Of a stretch of 64,000 bases of DNA, positions 44,401-56,392 are shown piece by piece. The DNA is taken from positions 496,001 to 560,000 of the forward strand of contig JADANN010000414.1 in NCBI GenBank assembly GCA_018806985.1, written 5' to 3'. The notes under the pieces are model-generated. The model saw only the letters and a program-made list of their open reading frames with translations, made no database searches and was not told where the DNA came from. The DNA comes from Angiostrongylus vasorum. Taxonomy: Eukaryota > Nematoda > Chromadorea > Rhabditida > Metastrongylidae. Positions within the stretch are counted from its first letter, which is position 1. Each line of letters starts with the position of its first letter. A program made the position numbers and the translations under genes.

Positions 44401-46283
44401 GAAAAGCTTTGAGTTTTAAAACAATAACCTCAGCGCAAAATTAGTGTTACGTTATCAACGAGTCTACGAACAGAGTGGACAAAAATGGATTGATGTATCC
44501 GAGACAAACTGTCAAGGCTAGTTTAGGATTTCACCTGCGGACTTGCTCCAGATGCGAGTGAAACTGATGACTGCGAATTCACTGAGGTAGAACTCATTTG
44601 TTGCGCTGCTGTGCTTTGGCCACTAGCCATGTGACCAGACATTCGCATCTGTTGCTGAGACACAGAATTAGTCGAAGTGGATGCCGCAATATTAGAGGTA
44701 TTCGATAATTGACTGGTAGATGATGACAAGATTGATCCTGGTTGCTGTTGTTGAGAATAAAGACCAGGTCCAGAAGGCCGTTGACTAGGTGGGCCTATTA
44801 TCATCCCGGTTTGCCCTAGAAAAAACTGAGATCAGAAAAGTCAAAGTGTACTCGTGAAGCGAAGGCAATGGCTTGTAATCTGTGTTGGTGTTGTGAATAT
44901 GTTTTAGAACAAAACCATCTCAAAAGCAGTGTTCCACGTTTTATTGCTACGGATGGTGAAGCAGTTATTCAGATCGGTACTGCTTGAATGTTCATTTCCA
45001 TGAGCGGTTCCAATTTACGATACTAGCAACTGATAACGTGGCACTAAAGAAGACTCCTCAGAAAGCTTAAAAATTGAACTGCATTTCATATGAAACACTA
45101 CAATACTGGTTTGCCACGAAATACACTTACGGCAAAAATATACAAACCCATCATTTGTTGGTGAATCATAGCACTCTGCCCGTTCGACACTAGTTTTGAT
45201 TGCTGTTGCTGCTGCATCGTGTTGAACTGAAACGCAAACTTTCTTACTTTTAATTTTTTTGACAAAAAGTTTAAATAAACTAGAAATTGGTTTGAGATGA
45301 CAATGCGTATAAAAAACGTAAAAAGGAGACATACCCTTCGCACATACGTGGAAAACAGCTGCTTCTTACGTTCCTGACTCTGCTCAACATGTATTTCTTG
45401 CTGCCAATGCGGTGGAAACCGTGACATACTGAAATGATGGAACAAAATAAAAATGACTGAAGAATAATGTAAGTAGCTGTAAGCTGTAATGAAGAATCTA
45501 AGTAAAACCTACTAGTACTGGAACTGTTGTTGCTGCTGTTGCTGTTGCTGCTGCAACATTTGTGCCTGCTGCATTTGTGAAGGATGACCATACATCGGTT
45601 GCCCAGGTACTTGAGAACCGATCAATCCTGGAGGTGGTGGGTACATCGGCCTCATTCCAGGAGCAGGTTGTCCAGGCTGGTTCATAACCTTTAAATAATT
45701 TCTCTTCTCATTTATCGTTCCTATTCAGAACAATTAACCAGTTATTCTGGACATTGATCTCAAGTGCTTGTAAAATGGACCGATTAAAAGTTGTACAATC
45801 AGAAATTGATCGACAAAAACTAAACGATCTACAAAAGAAAACCAAACAGCCATACTGAACCATCTAGCGTGCGGATTGCCCTACAACTTATGGTTTAATG
45901 CAACTGTTTTGCAACCTTGATCATAAATGAAAATTGATGCTTTTTATGCACTAACTATGAAGTGATTATACAATAACAATTAACATACGAAACGATCTGA
46001 AGGAAAACTAACAAACATCATCAGAGAAATTAAACTCCGTATCTGTTGTGGTTCAAAGAGAAAAAACAATGGAAAAAAAACGACACATACGTGGGTTGTT
46101 AAGCGCGTCTAGCAAAAATTTTCAATGATAGAACTCATAGAACAAATGGCAAAGAAGATAAACATAACCAGAGACCCATACACGTACCATACGCTGCTGC
46201 TGCATCATCTGCGCCTGTTGCTGAGTAGGAATCTGCGGCATTCCTCCAGAAGGTTGTTGCACATACTGATTCGTGAAGTTCAT
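38443..46283 (-). CDS. mdt-15: Mediator complex subunit 15 (MED15), without a visible KIX domain
   Basis: Mediator tail subunit bridging activators such as lipid-metabolism factors to RNA polymerase II. Exons: 46283-46188, 45688-45513, 45428-45335, 45226-45148, 44815-44535, 44329-44206, 43094-42994, 42851-42508, 42343-42168, 42111-42050, 39317-39168, 38958-38842 and 38595-38443. All phases agree, giving about 650 residues. The N-terminal third is Gln/Pro/Met-rich (QQQAQMMQQQ, MYPPPPGLIG), then Ser/Thr/Gln-rich. Exon 8 is helical (FDRLMEILDRKRR, LLEKIAGNV). The C-terminal exons match the MED15 signature: PPLRVLVPASYPLDPAV against PPLELSVPADYP in human, then the final HIHSAFRSACQEL against SVHRCMTSRLLQL. 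No KIX domain, present in other MED15 proteins, was found upstream, so the 5' end may be incomplete. Exon 9 has an alternative donor. The intron after 39168 starts with GC. MPP10 ends 527 bp upstream on the same strand. Confidence 0.88.
39430..39520 (+). repeat. Family B SINE fragment in an mdt-15 intron
   Basis: A degenerate tRNA-like head (gcagagtagtggttagaggt) followed by a shortened body. Confidence 0.45.
39540..40105 (-). mobile_element. RTE-like LINE 3' fragment
   Basis: The minus translation reads LRAHLFDCTVLPALTYASKT in its open part (39827-40024). In the next frame it reads VEKTMLGLS, LRQRSEIKDAV, AGHVVLVNDNRSTRAV and HTAGRPIDP. This is the C-terminal region after the RT of nematode RTE-type LINEs (FD..VLPALTY...TW, RWAGHV.R..DNRWT). 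It is frameshifted and 5'-truncated, in the same orientation as mdt-15, inside the 2.7 kb intron 39318-42049. Confidence 0.8.
40520..41210 (-). mobile_element. Degenerate mariner transposase remnant
   Basis: The minus-strand frames, in order, read SFERFRHGHFDLGDE, YIPHEMNNDNQRNCRFELSS, RILTCDEKWFIYDN, FAKPNLHQKKVMLTIWW, LNPSEK and LALVNKRTN. This is the order of a mariner transposase, including the first catalytic Asp in TCDEKW. Several frameshifts and stops are present. The last two acidic positions lie in damaged sequence (the DN.RPH block reads as a stop). Confidence 0.85.
41603..41850 (-). repeat. Family C SINE-like repeat in an mdt-15 intron
   Basis: Shares the catgtcgttgaatgctggtt core and the tRNA-like head (ggttagagttaccggtttgg on minus) with family C. 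Divergent. Confidence 0.55.
43230..43510 (+). repeat. Family B tRNA-derived SINE in an mdt-15 intron
   Basis: Box A-like tagcgtagtggtaacagg, box B-like tggttcgaccccgcgcccg, then the standard family body. Antisense to the gene. Confidence 0.75.
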
Positions 46284-46809
46284 CGTCCTTTGGCTTCACT
46301 CCAAACAACAATGAGTACCCGTAGATACGATAAATATAAAAGATGAAAGACGATGCGCTTTTTTCCCAATCGTCTTGCAGTCCCAGTGGTCAACGACAAT
46401 ACGCGATGCAATGAACCAAGACAAAAAAGTGGGAGTGAATGATTCTTTGGCAAAACCCCTGCAAAATCAGATGATCCGCTAAAACACGGCGAAGAAATAA
46501 TAAATAATATTGTTCATACTATATAGAAAGCATATACAAATGGTTGCAAACCTCATATTTAAGAACAAGAACTGATATAGAAAGTTTTATAAAAATCAAC
46601 AATGTAATCGAATTTCGAAAACAGAAAGCGGCTTACTCACCGTGCATTACATGTACTTTATATCACTACAGTTCACTAAAACGGTGGAAAGGTACCAAAA
46701 ACATGAAATAGTAGGGCCACAAAAAGTATGAGATAAAAAGGGTAATTAACATAATTACTGGTGAATCTGCAAGAAAAGAGGGAGGTTACAAACCGAGAAC
46801 CTTTACATC

Positions 46810-49800
46810 TCAAAGTATGTACTTAGAGCTACTTTGAAATAATCGCTCCGACTTGACTTTCTTCTTCTTGACTGTCTTCTCCTTGATCTCCTAAACATAA
46901 TTACAGAAAATTGATTCAGAACCAGCATAAAATGAGACGGATCTCTAAACCATACCCAACTTGGAAATTAACAACTGCAGAAAACTTACGCTGCGAACAG
47001 TTTCTTGCAATTTGCTAAAGAAGTTGCTACTCTTCAGCTTATCAGTAGCATTGAGTTCGTCTTCACTCAATCCTTTTCTCTTCTTCATTTTCTTTCGGTT
47101 TTGCAAAACCTCCTTCCCAAACACCTCTACCATTGCTCTGAACACCGAGAATTTATAAACAGAGGTTAAACCCTAACGACGATTTACGTCTAAGACCGCT
47201 ATCGTTAACAACAACGAGTCTCATGAATGTAAATTAGCGCACGTGTCACATCCAAGTGGTTTCACAATGATAATAGCAGTCATTAACGAAGGTCTTAAGA
47301 ATATGTGCAAAAAGTACACCTCTGACGATTCTTCTTCTTTCTGCGCTGCCGCAATTTATCAGTACGATCAAATTCATCTGTTGATTTTAGGTCGCCTTTT
47401 TGAGGTTTCTTCATCTCCTCGGGGGCTAGAAGTTGTTCATCTGTTGACGCAACCATAGCCACTTCTTCCACTCTCAACGCTGGCATATTTGAAACCACAC
47501 GAATTTCCGGTCGGACCTGAAAATTTGTATTTGAAGTTGGTAAACTAAAAATGGATCAGGGTGGGAAAAAAAGTCACAGACTTACATAAGCGACTAGTCC
47601 GTATAAACACAAAATGTAAAAAAAACACGAAATGAAACATCAAACAGAACAAATTACTTCCGGAGGTGTGTAGTCAAAGTTTGACAAGGCGTCGATAAGA
47701 CGAAACAGTTCTCGCATCTGTTTCTCAACGGCTGCATGTTGTTCGTTTACGGTGTCCGGGGCTTTCACGTCCGAAAAACGGTAGTACAACAATTTCGTCA
47801 TAATCCATAATGAAGATGAAACCAAGTCGTAAATAGTTTGCTAAAAATAGCCTACCCCAACAGTTTTCTGGTATTCCTTCTCGTATATTTCGGCAAGAGA
47901 GGTCTTAAGCATTTCTTGTTCTTCAATCGCCTGATTTCTATAAATTTCTGTTCGCTCTTCGACTCGCTTCTTTCGGATAACATCATCAAATACCTTGTCT
48001 TTTATGCGCTGTCGAATCAATTCCTCTAGCTTCTCCGTGAACAGCTCCGTTATCTCGGGAGCTTAAGAAGAAATAGGTTACAAAGGTCGAAATGACGATT
48101 TCATTGAAGAAATAGACGTAAAGTCAAAAACATAAAGAAAAGAGAAAAGGTTAACAAACCTTTCCTAATTCCATGATCGAACTGAACATCTTTCTCCAGC
48201 AACTCATTTTCGGCCCTCTGCTGGGCGCTTACCTCCCCACTCAGTTCCCACGATCGCGGTGCTAGATTCTCTTCTTCTAATTTCGCGATCGTCTGTTTCA
48301 GCTAAAATTAAATCGAATGGAGCAATGAAGGCGAACAAAGAAATGAAAAATCTTCATTAAGCACTAAGAAAAGAAAAGTATCATACTCGTTTAAGGCTTC
48401 TCTTCAAATTTGTCTCTGGTTCCTTTGAATCATCCTCTTCACATAGAAGAACAGGGCCATGATGAAATTCTTCATCCTCGTTTGCACTGGCTTCGTCGAC
48501 GTCTTCTTCAGGTTGCATAACGTCCATTGCAAATCGCACAGTTCTCGTCTTTTTCGGTCTAAATGGCCAGAAGAAACATAATAGGTATGTAATTAGAAAA
48601 GTACATGAAAGAATTAACTAACGAAACTCACTGTTTCCCTTCAATACCAATTCCTGGTCCTTTATTACTGTACTTTTGATGTCCTCCATACTCAGTCGCC
48701 ATCGCACTTCCTTTTTCACCGAAAAAGTCCTCGTAGAAGTAATTGGTTGCACCTGGCCACGAATCCTAATAAAACACTCTTTTTGCAGATTAAATGTTTG
48801 CTGGGTGACGTACCTTGTATCCCAAATTTTTAGTTGTGAGACAAGTAAGAAACTAGAGTAATAAGCAAGTCAAATGGCTAGAAAACAATAGAAACACAAA
48901 AAACCTCCTAATCAGAAACAAGATTACCTAAGGACTAGAAAGCACTACTAGAACTAAGAATTATCCAGACCACAATCTTAATTTAATAATGCACCGAGAA
49001 AAAGGAAATTACTTCAAAAAACCAAATAAACATGACTAAACTACAGAAAAGTAGTTCTGTCGTCCCGAAGAAGAAATATTACCTTATTAGGTGTGTAGAA
49101 AGAATCGTCAATTAGACTTACATCGACTGTATCCAGAATATCTTCACTGTTCTGACCAATGCGATCCTGCTCATCCAGAAAAGCGTTCATTTCCGCAAGA
49201 CTGAAAAAATCGTCATCCACGGGTGATTTTGGATATTTCTTAGACGGTTTAACATTTCCGTCAGATTCATGCTCTTGATGGCGCATTTCGTCCAATTCGT
49301 GTTCCAAATCTTTTAAGTTTTCATCACTAAATTAGATGGAGTTGAGAAGAACATAAATATAAAATTAAGAGAAAACAAAAACTTTTTGAGGAACAAGGAA
49401 CTCACTTCAAATGTAGAATGTCTGCTTCATGGTCTTCTACATCGCTACGGTCTTCATTATTAAGATCGCCTCTCGTATCAACATCGGAATCCTCTTCAGA
49501 GCTCAGTACTGGTCCATCTTGCAAAACCAAATCGTTTTCAAGAAAAGGCTGCAAGACAGCGAAATAGAACAACAAAGGAAAGAAAGTAAAAATTAATGTC
49601 TCAGTAAAACTTAAGACAGTTATTCTCCAGCACTTAAGTATATGTGACTTTAACAGAGTAACACATTTCACTTTGTCTCACATTCTGAACAGTTCTGGAG
49701 AGTACATTCCGAAGAGTTCCCGAAAAAAGTGGAAACTTATTTCTTTGATAAGATTAGTCCTAACTGTACTAATCATGCAGTAAAAACTAAGCTTAATCAC

Positions 49801-50548
49801 CAAAGAAAATATTCTTGATGTAGTGAGAGTCGAAGTGCCATGTTTCTTGGATTGTATTTTTCAAACTGGTACCTTTCACGGCATTAGAAAACGATTCGAT
49901 TAACTGCAATTGGGTGTAGAGGAACGACTTCATAGAGCTAACAAAGATGGCTGCTTCTGGATTAAAGGAAAAGCAAAGGCGACCCTAGTTGCGTTCTAAC
50001 AAATCAATCGAACAGACACGACAAAAAACCAGATGCACTTTGTTTACAGAAGGATGTTATAGTAACACAGAAAGATATGAATAGACATGAAAAAAGTAAG
50101 TCAACATAGACATCCACTAAAATTACAAATAGAAACATATGTAAAACTAACCAATCTCTTACGGAACTCTTTAGTAATCTGTTTGCCCCGGTATGAGATG
50201 AACTGCCAAACTGTTTCCACGTCATCAGTGATAAATTTCGATGGCAAGTCGTCCGCGCGCGCCTCCAATCCCAAAGAAAAGTGGTAAAACGCAGTAAGAG
50301 CACTATCACAATCCCTTCTAAAGAACTTCGGTCTGTAAAAAACATTGACATTGATAGTACTAGCAGCAAAAATAACACTAATAAGTGATCAATTTAGAAA
50401 AAAAAAGTAAAAAATAGCAGTTACAAATGGTCTCAAAAATTCAGACACACCTTTTGAATAGCTGTTTGAAGCTTTCTAATTGACTATATATTTGATCACT
50501 ACGACCGCTGGCTTCAATAACATTGCCTGCATCTGCCAGCTGAGTAGT
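46810..50548 (-). CDS. mpp-10: U3 snoRNP protein MPP10 (MPHOSPH10), first exon not found
   Basis: Component of the small-subunit processome in the nucleolus, needed for 18S rRNA maturation with IMP3 and IMP4. Twelve exons in phase: 50548-50451, 50332-50152, 49548-49406, 49326-49083, 48765-48632, 48558-48387, 48301-48160, 48061-47856, 47771-47658, 47516-47320, 47137-46990 and 46890-46810. They give 619 residues. Matches to human MPP10: DDDFFSLAEMNAFL, EDFFGEKG, SWELSGEVSAQQRAENELLE, FDHGIRK, IRQRIKDKVFDDVIRKKR, SLAEIYEKEYQK, LFRLIDALSNFDYTP and PEIRVVSNMPALRVEEVA, then LLAPEEMKK and the basic RRKKKNRQR tail. An acidic stretch precedes the DDDFF block as in other species. The initiator Met must lie upstream of 50548. 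The 3' splice site at 47772 reads tttttcg instead of cag. Confidence 0.94.
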
Positions 50549-53500
50549 CTAAAATTCGAAAATCAACTGCTAAAATCGGCGTCTTAGAAATAAAGAAACC
50601 AAATCTATAACATGTAGCACCAACAAAGAGACAAAGAGACAAATCGCAACGGAAAGATGGAGGGCACGTTGGTATTGGCACACAACCAACTTCAAAACAA
50701 CAAAATATCAGGACGATGAAGAATTTTTTTTTAGGTGACCCATCCTCGCACCTACTGTGCGGATCCCTGCATCTCTTGCATCCCACTTGTTTGCTCGCAT
50801 TCACCATCCACGAATGTTCTGGAACTTCTTGCGTGTGGATTTCGCTAATAGTTGAAGATTTTCGTCATCGATACGAAGTTCGCTGAATGCTGGTCGAGCC
50901 GATTCTCCACTCAATACCTGGCTATACGTGCTACAGTGCTCCCAAGTTTAAAAAGAGGAAGTAGGATCCCGCACAGCTCTAGTACTAATTTGTAAACTCT
51001 GGAGTTATGATAGGCTTGCTGAGCCCGGGGGTCACTGCACTACCCGCACCTTTTAATGAAATTAGTGGTACACAACAACTACGATAACTAGTATACGCTC
51101 AGTTAACGCAAATTTCATGTAATTAATTTGAACAATTCAGTGGAAAGATGGGGGAAGAAAGGAAAAAGTAATTCAGTGCGTGCAACAAATCTTTGCCGAA
51201 GTCGTTTTCAGAAAAAAAAAGGAAGGAAAGAAGAAAAGAAAAGGAATTAAAATGATCAGTTCCTATGTACACTTACTAACAGTTATTTGTTCAGCATTCT
51301 CAAGTCCTACATTCGCTGTCCTCTAACACAGACTAAGAGAGTTCATAAAACTCGTTTTCGATCTGTTTCGTAGACTTAAATTGATAAACACAGGTGTAGA
51401 AGAGTATTAGCAAGAAAAAGGTGCGAAACACCTGACACTTTTCCATGGCTCAAAAAACCTGTGTTGTCCTTCAGTTTTAAATAGAAGGAAGCAATAAAAT
51501 CTGCCCTGAATATATGAGTGTTTGTTTTTTTTAAAGTAGGAAATGAACACGTTAGAGAAAAAATTTGTGGACATGTAGGGTTGCAAAGATGTACCATCCA
51601 AAACGCTAAGCTCCAAACTACTGCCATATCCGATGTCCCCGTTGAGGCCTCATACCAGCATCTACACTAGTCACAAAGGATGGGAGATAGCTGCATTCAC
51701 CACGAAGAAAAGTCGCCAGGAACTCGTTGTTTTTCCGAACATCAACTTCAACTTGTCTGGTCGCTACCACAGAAGACCTCGTCTATCACAACGTCACTTG
51801 CACTCAGTGACGGAATACCATGGACACTGATCCGTTATCATGCAATCGATGGCTATGCCATCGCTGCAATTGCGCTGACAACACTATCATCCACAACACT
51901 GGAAACCTCCAGCCGCAATATCGGTATCCATTAGAAGTACCATTGTATATAACACCTATGTTCACTTATAGTAGCGCACAAATAGAAATGAATTCACACG
52001 AACATCGAAAAGATAGATGAACTACTTAACAATTAATTACTTAACTCCTAAGACCTCAAGTGAAAAACTGCGCTTTTTTTCAGCAATCAGATGCTAAGCC
52101 CTAATAACCATATATTTTTGTTCTCATGCAAAATTAAGCCATAAAAAAGCAGTGATATTCATAGGAATTTTACTCGCGATCAAGGAAACTTTACATTAGA
52201 TGAAGTAAAAAGCACCGTGTTTACGAGGTCACAAATGTAATCACCACTTTTTCCCTCCTGGCTCAATAAATTGGTATCAATCTCGTCCTTAAGTGGGAAA
52301 ATAATGATTGATAAGATATTCTGGGTCATTTTTGAACTCCTGGCAAATCGTGAACTGATACTGATGACCTCAGCAGAATTATAAGTGGGGACCAGTAAAT
52401 TTCACCAACAGTTATTCTCAAAAAAAATTCATCTTCATTTCCAAGTAATCGTTAACCGTAAACCATGTATTCACAACAACACGTGGTAGTTCTAATATGG
52501 AAAACCGTTCAATGCAGGTACATACATATATCTATAAGTAGTAGAAAAGGAGGTAAAACTGTCAATAGATCGTACGCAGTTTGTTCCTTGGACGAATTTT
52601 GTATTAACCTTGGTACTGATCAACAAGTATGCGTCACTATTGCCATAGAGAAGCCACCGTTCTGAGAAAGATACATTCCAATCCAAAGATGAACCATCGC
52701 TAGCAGTGCCTTGTTATCGACCTTGAGTTCGCGCAATACTTCGGACAGATTTTTTAACCTAAGAGAGGCACGTTCCTCATCCAAGTAGGATTTGTGCGGC
52801 TGTCTAAAAGAGATTATTTCCCATTCGACTGGTGCGATTGATATCTGTTTTGAGGTCATTCTATTGAGATTATGGAGGTATTCCACTGAGCAAATTGCTC
52901 ATCGATATCATCATTATAGGCTAAAGAAGGCGCCGAAAGAAAAGCCACTGTGAAACAAATATTTTGCGAACCTCCTGTCTGTCCATGAACAGAAAAAGCA
53001 ACTTAACAACTTTCGCATTTTACTACAATGAAAGCTTAATTTCCCGAAACACAACCATTCTCTTTCCTTACCGAGATTTCTCGAAAAACTGGAAGTAAAA
53101 CCTTACGAAAATTATACACATGTTACACCGACTCAGTGTTTTCTAGTTGAGAACCAGAGCTGTCCGTAGCCTCAAGAAGCTTGAACGACCATGAGGAATG
53201 CATTTTTTATATGATATCCTCCACTTTTTTACCTTCTAGGAGGAAAAGCACCAAAGCATACTGTTCAGATCAGACCAGTTCCATTTCAGGGAAGTAAACC
53301 CGAACTACCTCACAATTATATGATTGTAAACTTTGGGCGAATCAAAATACAGAATACACGTAGGTGTATCATACCTGTTCATCGGTCTACACAGATTGGT
53401 AATCCAAACGGTTTAGCGCCTCTCATAAATGTTCCTGGGCACGGAAATGATTATAGCGAGCAGTGACTCATCTTCCCAATCTGGTCAACCACTTTCAAAA

Positions 53501-55180
53501 AGAAATCCATCACTTTCAATCGTATGCTCGCCTAAGAGTTAAACTGTGTTACGACAGAATAAGACTAGCTACACTGACGCCAAAAGTAGTAATAATGAGG
53601 ACTTCATAACAAAACTATGATGCTCCTCAAATTCTTCCTGCGTATAGTACGCAATGAGTAGCTCTGACGCCCAATAAAGACGACTAAAGTGTTCAGTGGT
53701 GCATGTTCAACAACTCCACAACAAACGTGATTATAGGTAGTAGACAATCAATGTTCAAATCAGATCACCACAACATAAGCAAAGATTCCATTCTCTGCAT
53801 AGGAATACGGCAAAAAGCAAGTATGTGGCTACTTCTCTGTGTCTAACATTTCATCCGCCACTCGATGACGTCTACGTGCCCTCGCGAACAGTCGAGGTAA
53901 TCTCCCTAACACAGGGAGAAATCAGTGATAACCTACAGCAGTGTTCAGATTACCATTAGGTGAAGTAATGGCAGATCAGACCAAAGGACAGTGTATCCAG
54001 CGTATCATTTATCACCGAAACAATGAACCTGGGTGTCGAACTATGATGTACAGCACACAGCCCATCAATGAGGCAAAGTTAAAGAACAGGAATGCCAAGA
54101 ATTATTAGCGCCCCCGGAAGAAATCAAACCGTATGCTGTCTAACATCCTTTTGACTTACTAAATGTTTGTGGCGAAGAACTAGTCACACTACAAAGTATC
54201 AATATATGGAAACTACTGTGGACCACACCAACACGGATGCAGACAGCACTAATGATTTGGTTTGAAAAGCTCGTAAAACAGTTTGAAATAGGTAACTCAT
54301 AATTTACAATCTCAATAGGAACGGGGATGTATCAGTCACACACAGACATACAGAGCACTTCGATAACCCTCGTGATGTGATTGCTTAATACAATAGTACC
54401 AAAACTGGTAGAGACAACAGAAACAGTAGTAAAATGTACCAATGGAAATAGAAACCACCAAAAAGCAAGCAATCAGGAAGAATACTGGCTGGTACTGAGC
54501 AATATAATGAAAGTAACGTGGTAATAAAAAAGACGTGAAACGACTGGATTTCGAGAAGCCTGATGGGAAATCAAGGCAAGCGAGATACCACTTAATTTCG
54601 GCGAATGATTCTTTGGATAGTCGAACATAGAACGAACTGCCTGAACCCAAACGTTCACATGACGTGTGCCACTACGTTGAAGTTAGTAGACTCGGCTTGC
54701 CACTACAGATTACCACAAGTGCATCGCCCCCATTGCCCTGAGGCGTTTTTAACTTCCGGAAGCCGGGAATTAACATGCAAAGATGTATGGACGTTTTTGC
54801 CACTACTGCTCACATGAGCTAAACAACGAAGCGTGTCGTTAACGAGAGTGAACTCTCAACAAGCAGTGATTTGTTTCTGTACATAACAATTTCTTTTGTC
54901 AATAATGACACTGTTCAAGAACGTATGCGTCAAAAAACTAAGCCTCATCAAGAGTTAAGTGCTTAATTGACTCCCTGCCGTACTTGGTAATGGAATTACT
55001 CCGGAATACAGTAACCTGCACGATTCTTCGTAAAAAGCAACAAAATATGGAGACTGCTAACTATGAGCTTCGGTAAGAAAAATATCCCAAATATCCTACT
55101 GCTCTTCAAAACAAGCACTTCCGTAGAACAGCTTAAAAAGCTTTTTCTGAAATACAACGACGATTCCACTTCTCACACAC
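50549..55180. other. 5' flank of MPP10, no confident gene
   Basis: Apart from a family C copy (50732-51050) I could not place a gene here. The missing first MPP10 exon should lie in this stretch. The minus frame 52886-52620 (SLRLKNLSEVLRELKVDNKA, LLAMVHLWIGMYLSQNGG) looks like degraded coding sequence, with ERWLLYGNS in the next frame recalling a mariner DEKW block, but the match is weak. Confidence 0.35.
50732..51050 (-). repeat. Family C SINE-like repeat
   Basis: tgtgcggatccctgcatctc at the start and gaatgctggtcgagccgatt in the core match the other family C copies. Confidence 0.65.
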
Positions 55181-55235
55181 TCATTGCTCAGATCAGATTT
55201 GCTCATGAAGGCCGAAAATTAGGGAAAAAATGACA

Positions 55236-55440
55236 AGCGAGCGCAGTACGTGCGGCCTGCAGTGGCTGCACAATGGCGCAGTATGGCCTGCATTGGGCAA
55301 CTGGTTTTGTCGCACGCGGCGCCGCTCTTCCGGCCGAGACGCCGCGCGACACCTCTCGGCGAAGTGGATGTGGTACGCAATGGAGCAGTCTGTCCTACAC
55401 CGGACCACACGAATTCACAGATGCCTACCATTCAATAATG
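55236..55440. other. GC-rich island
   Basis: About 200 bp much richer in G+C and CpG than anything else in the window (cgcacgcggcgccgctcttc and its surroundings). Several frames stay open on both strands, as expected for GC-rich DNA. No family was recognised. Confidence 0.5.
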
Positions 55441-55980
55441 AATCGAGCCTAGGAGCTTGTGCTGTGACAATAAGAGAAATAAGCGAAAAGCAGAATCAGC
55501 AAGTTCACTTTATTGACAGGTGCTCCATCTCTCGAAACCAAGCAAGTCAACAGTCGAAATGAAGAAATCTCAAGCAGAGATACTGACTGGTATTACACAC
55601 TGAAATATGTGACCAGGGTGATATCATAAGTAACGTCACATTTTGTTAAAAAAGCAGTCAGCTCCAAATGAAAAACCGTATGATTAGGAAACGAGATGAA
55701 GAAGAATCAGATGCTTCTCATGGTCTTTCATAGGTTGATTACAAAAATAGTGTTTAGCTACAGCTGAACAAAAAGTATGCCGTGCCTGATATTGTGATTT
55801 TGCTCTTCAAGTGAAACAATTTATGCTTGTCATGCATGATACAGGAGTAATTTATTAAAATCTGATTATAACGATAATGCAAGAAGCAGAAACAATTCCA
55901 AAGACCAATAGTCAATCAACTTCGACATGGACTACAAGCTGCTGATTATTGTTTGATTATACGATTATTTGATTTCATCA

Positions 55981-56114
55981 CAGGCCTTGGCACGGCTCAC
56001 CACGGGACTCCAAGAAACTACAATGGCTAAACTAGCAGAACTCCGAAAAAGTGGAGATTATGCTGGGTCCCGTGCAACCCGTGAGGACCGGCCATCCAAG
56101 TATCTAATTAAGTT
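55981..56114 (+). repeat. Family A repeat, 3' fragment
   Basis: The last 130 bp of family A, ending catccaagtatctaattaag. Confidence 0.75.
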
Positions 56115-56125
56115 AGATTACATCA

Positions 56126-56336
56126 CTAGCAGATCGAGAAGACAATGAAGAAGACACACTGCTAGAGTTCATAAGACGTAAGACTACAGAAGAAATGCTA
56201 AAACTTAAATGAACTCCATCAAATAGTTCACTCACACTCAGTTCAGTTTGAATTCGATTTATAGATCTTATCCTAACAAGCATCGTTTTGGGCAGAGCTT
56301 TAACATCACGGAAAACTTTTTTCCACAACAACATAC

Positions 56337-56340
<4 letters not shown>
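56126..56340 (-). other. Possible exon with a Ser-rich C terminus
   Basis: The minus frame reads KVFRDVKALPKTMLVRIRSI, then LRLMNSSSVSSSLSSRSASD, VI and a stop. It starts at an AT microsatellite and no partner exon was found. It may be an unplaced 3' exon or chance. Confidence 0.25.

Positions 56341-56391
<51 letters not shown>
56339..56391. repeat. (AT)n microsatellite
   Basis: An uninterrupted run of about 26 AT units. Confidence 0.95.
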
Positions 56392-56392
<1 letters not shown>

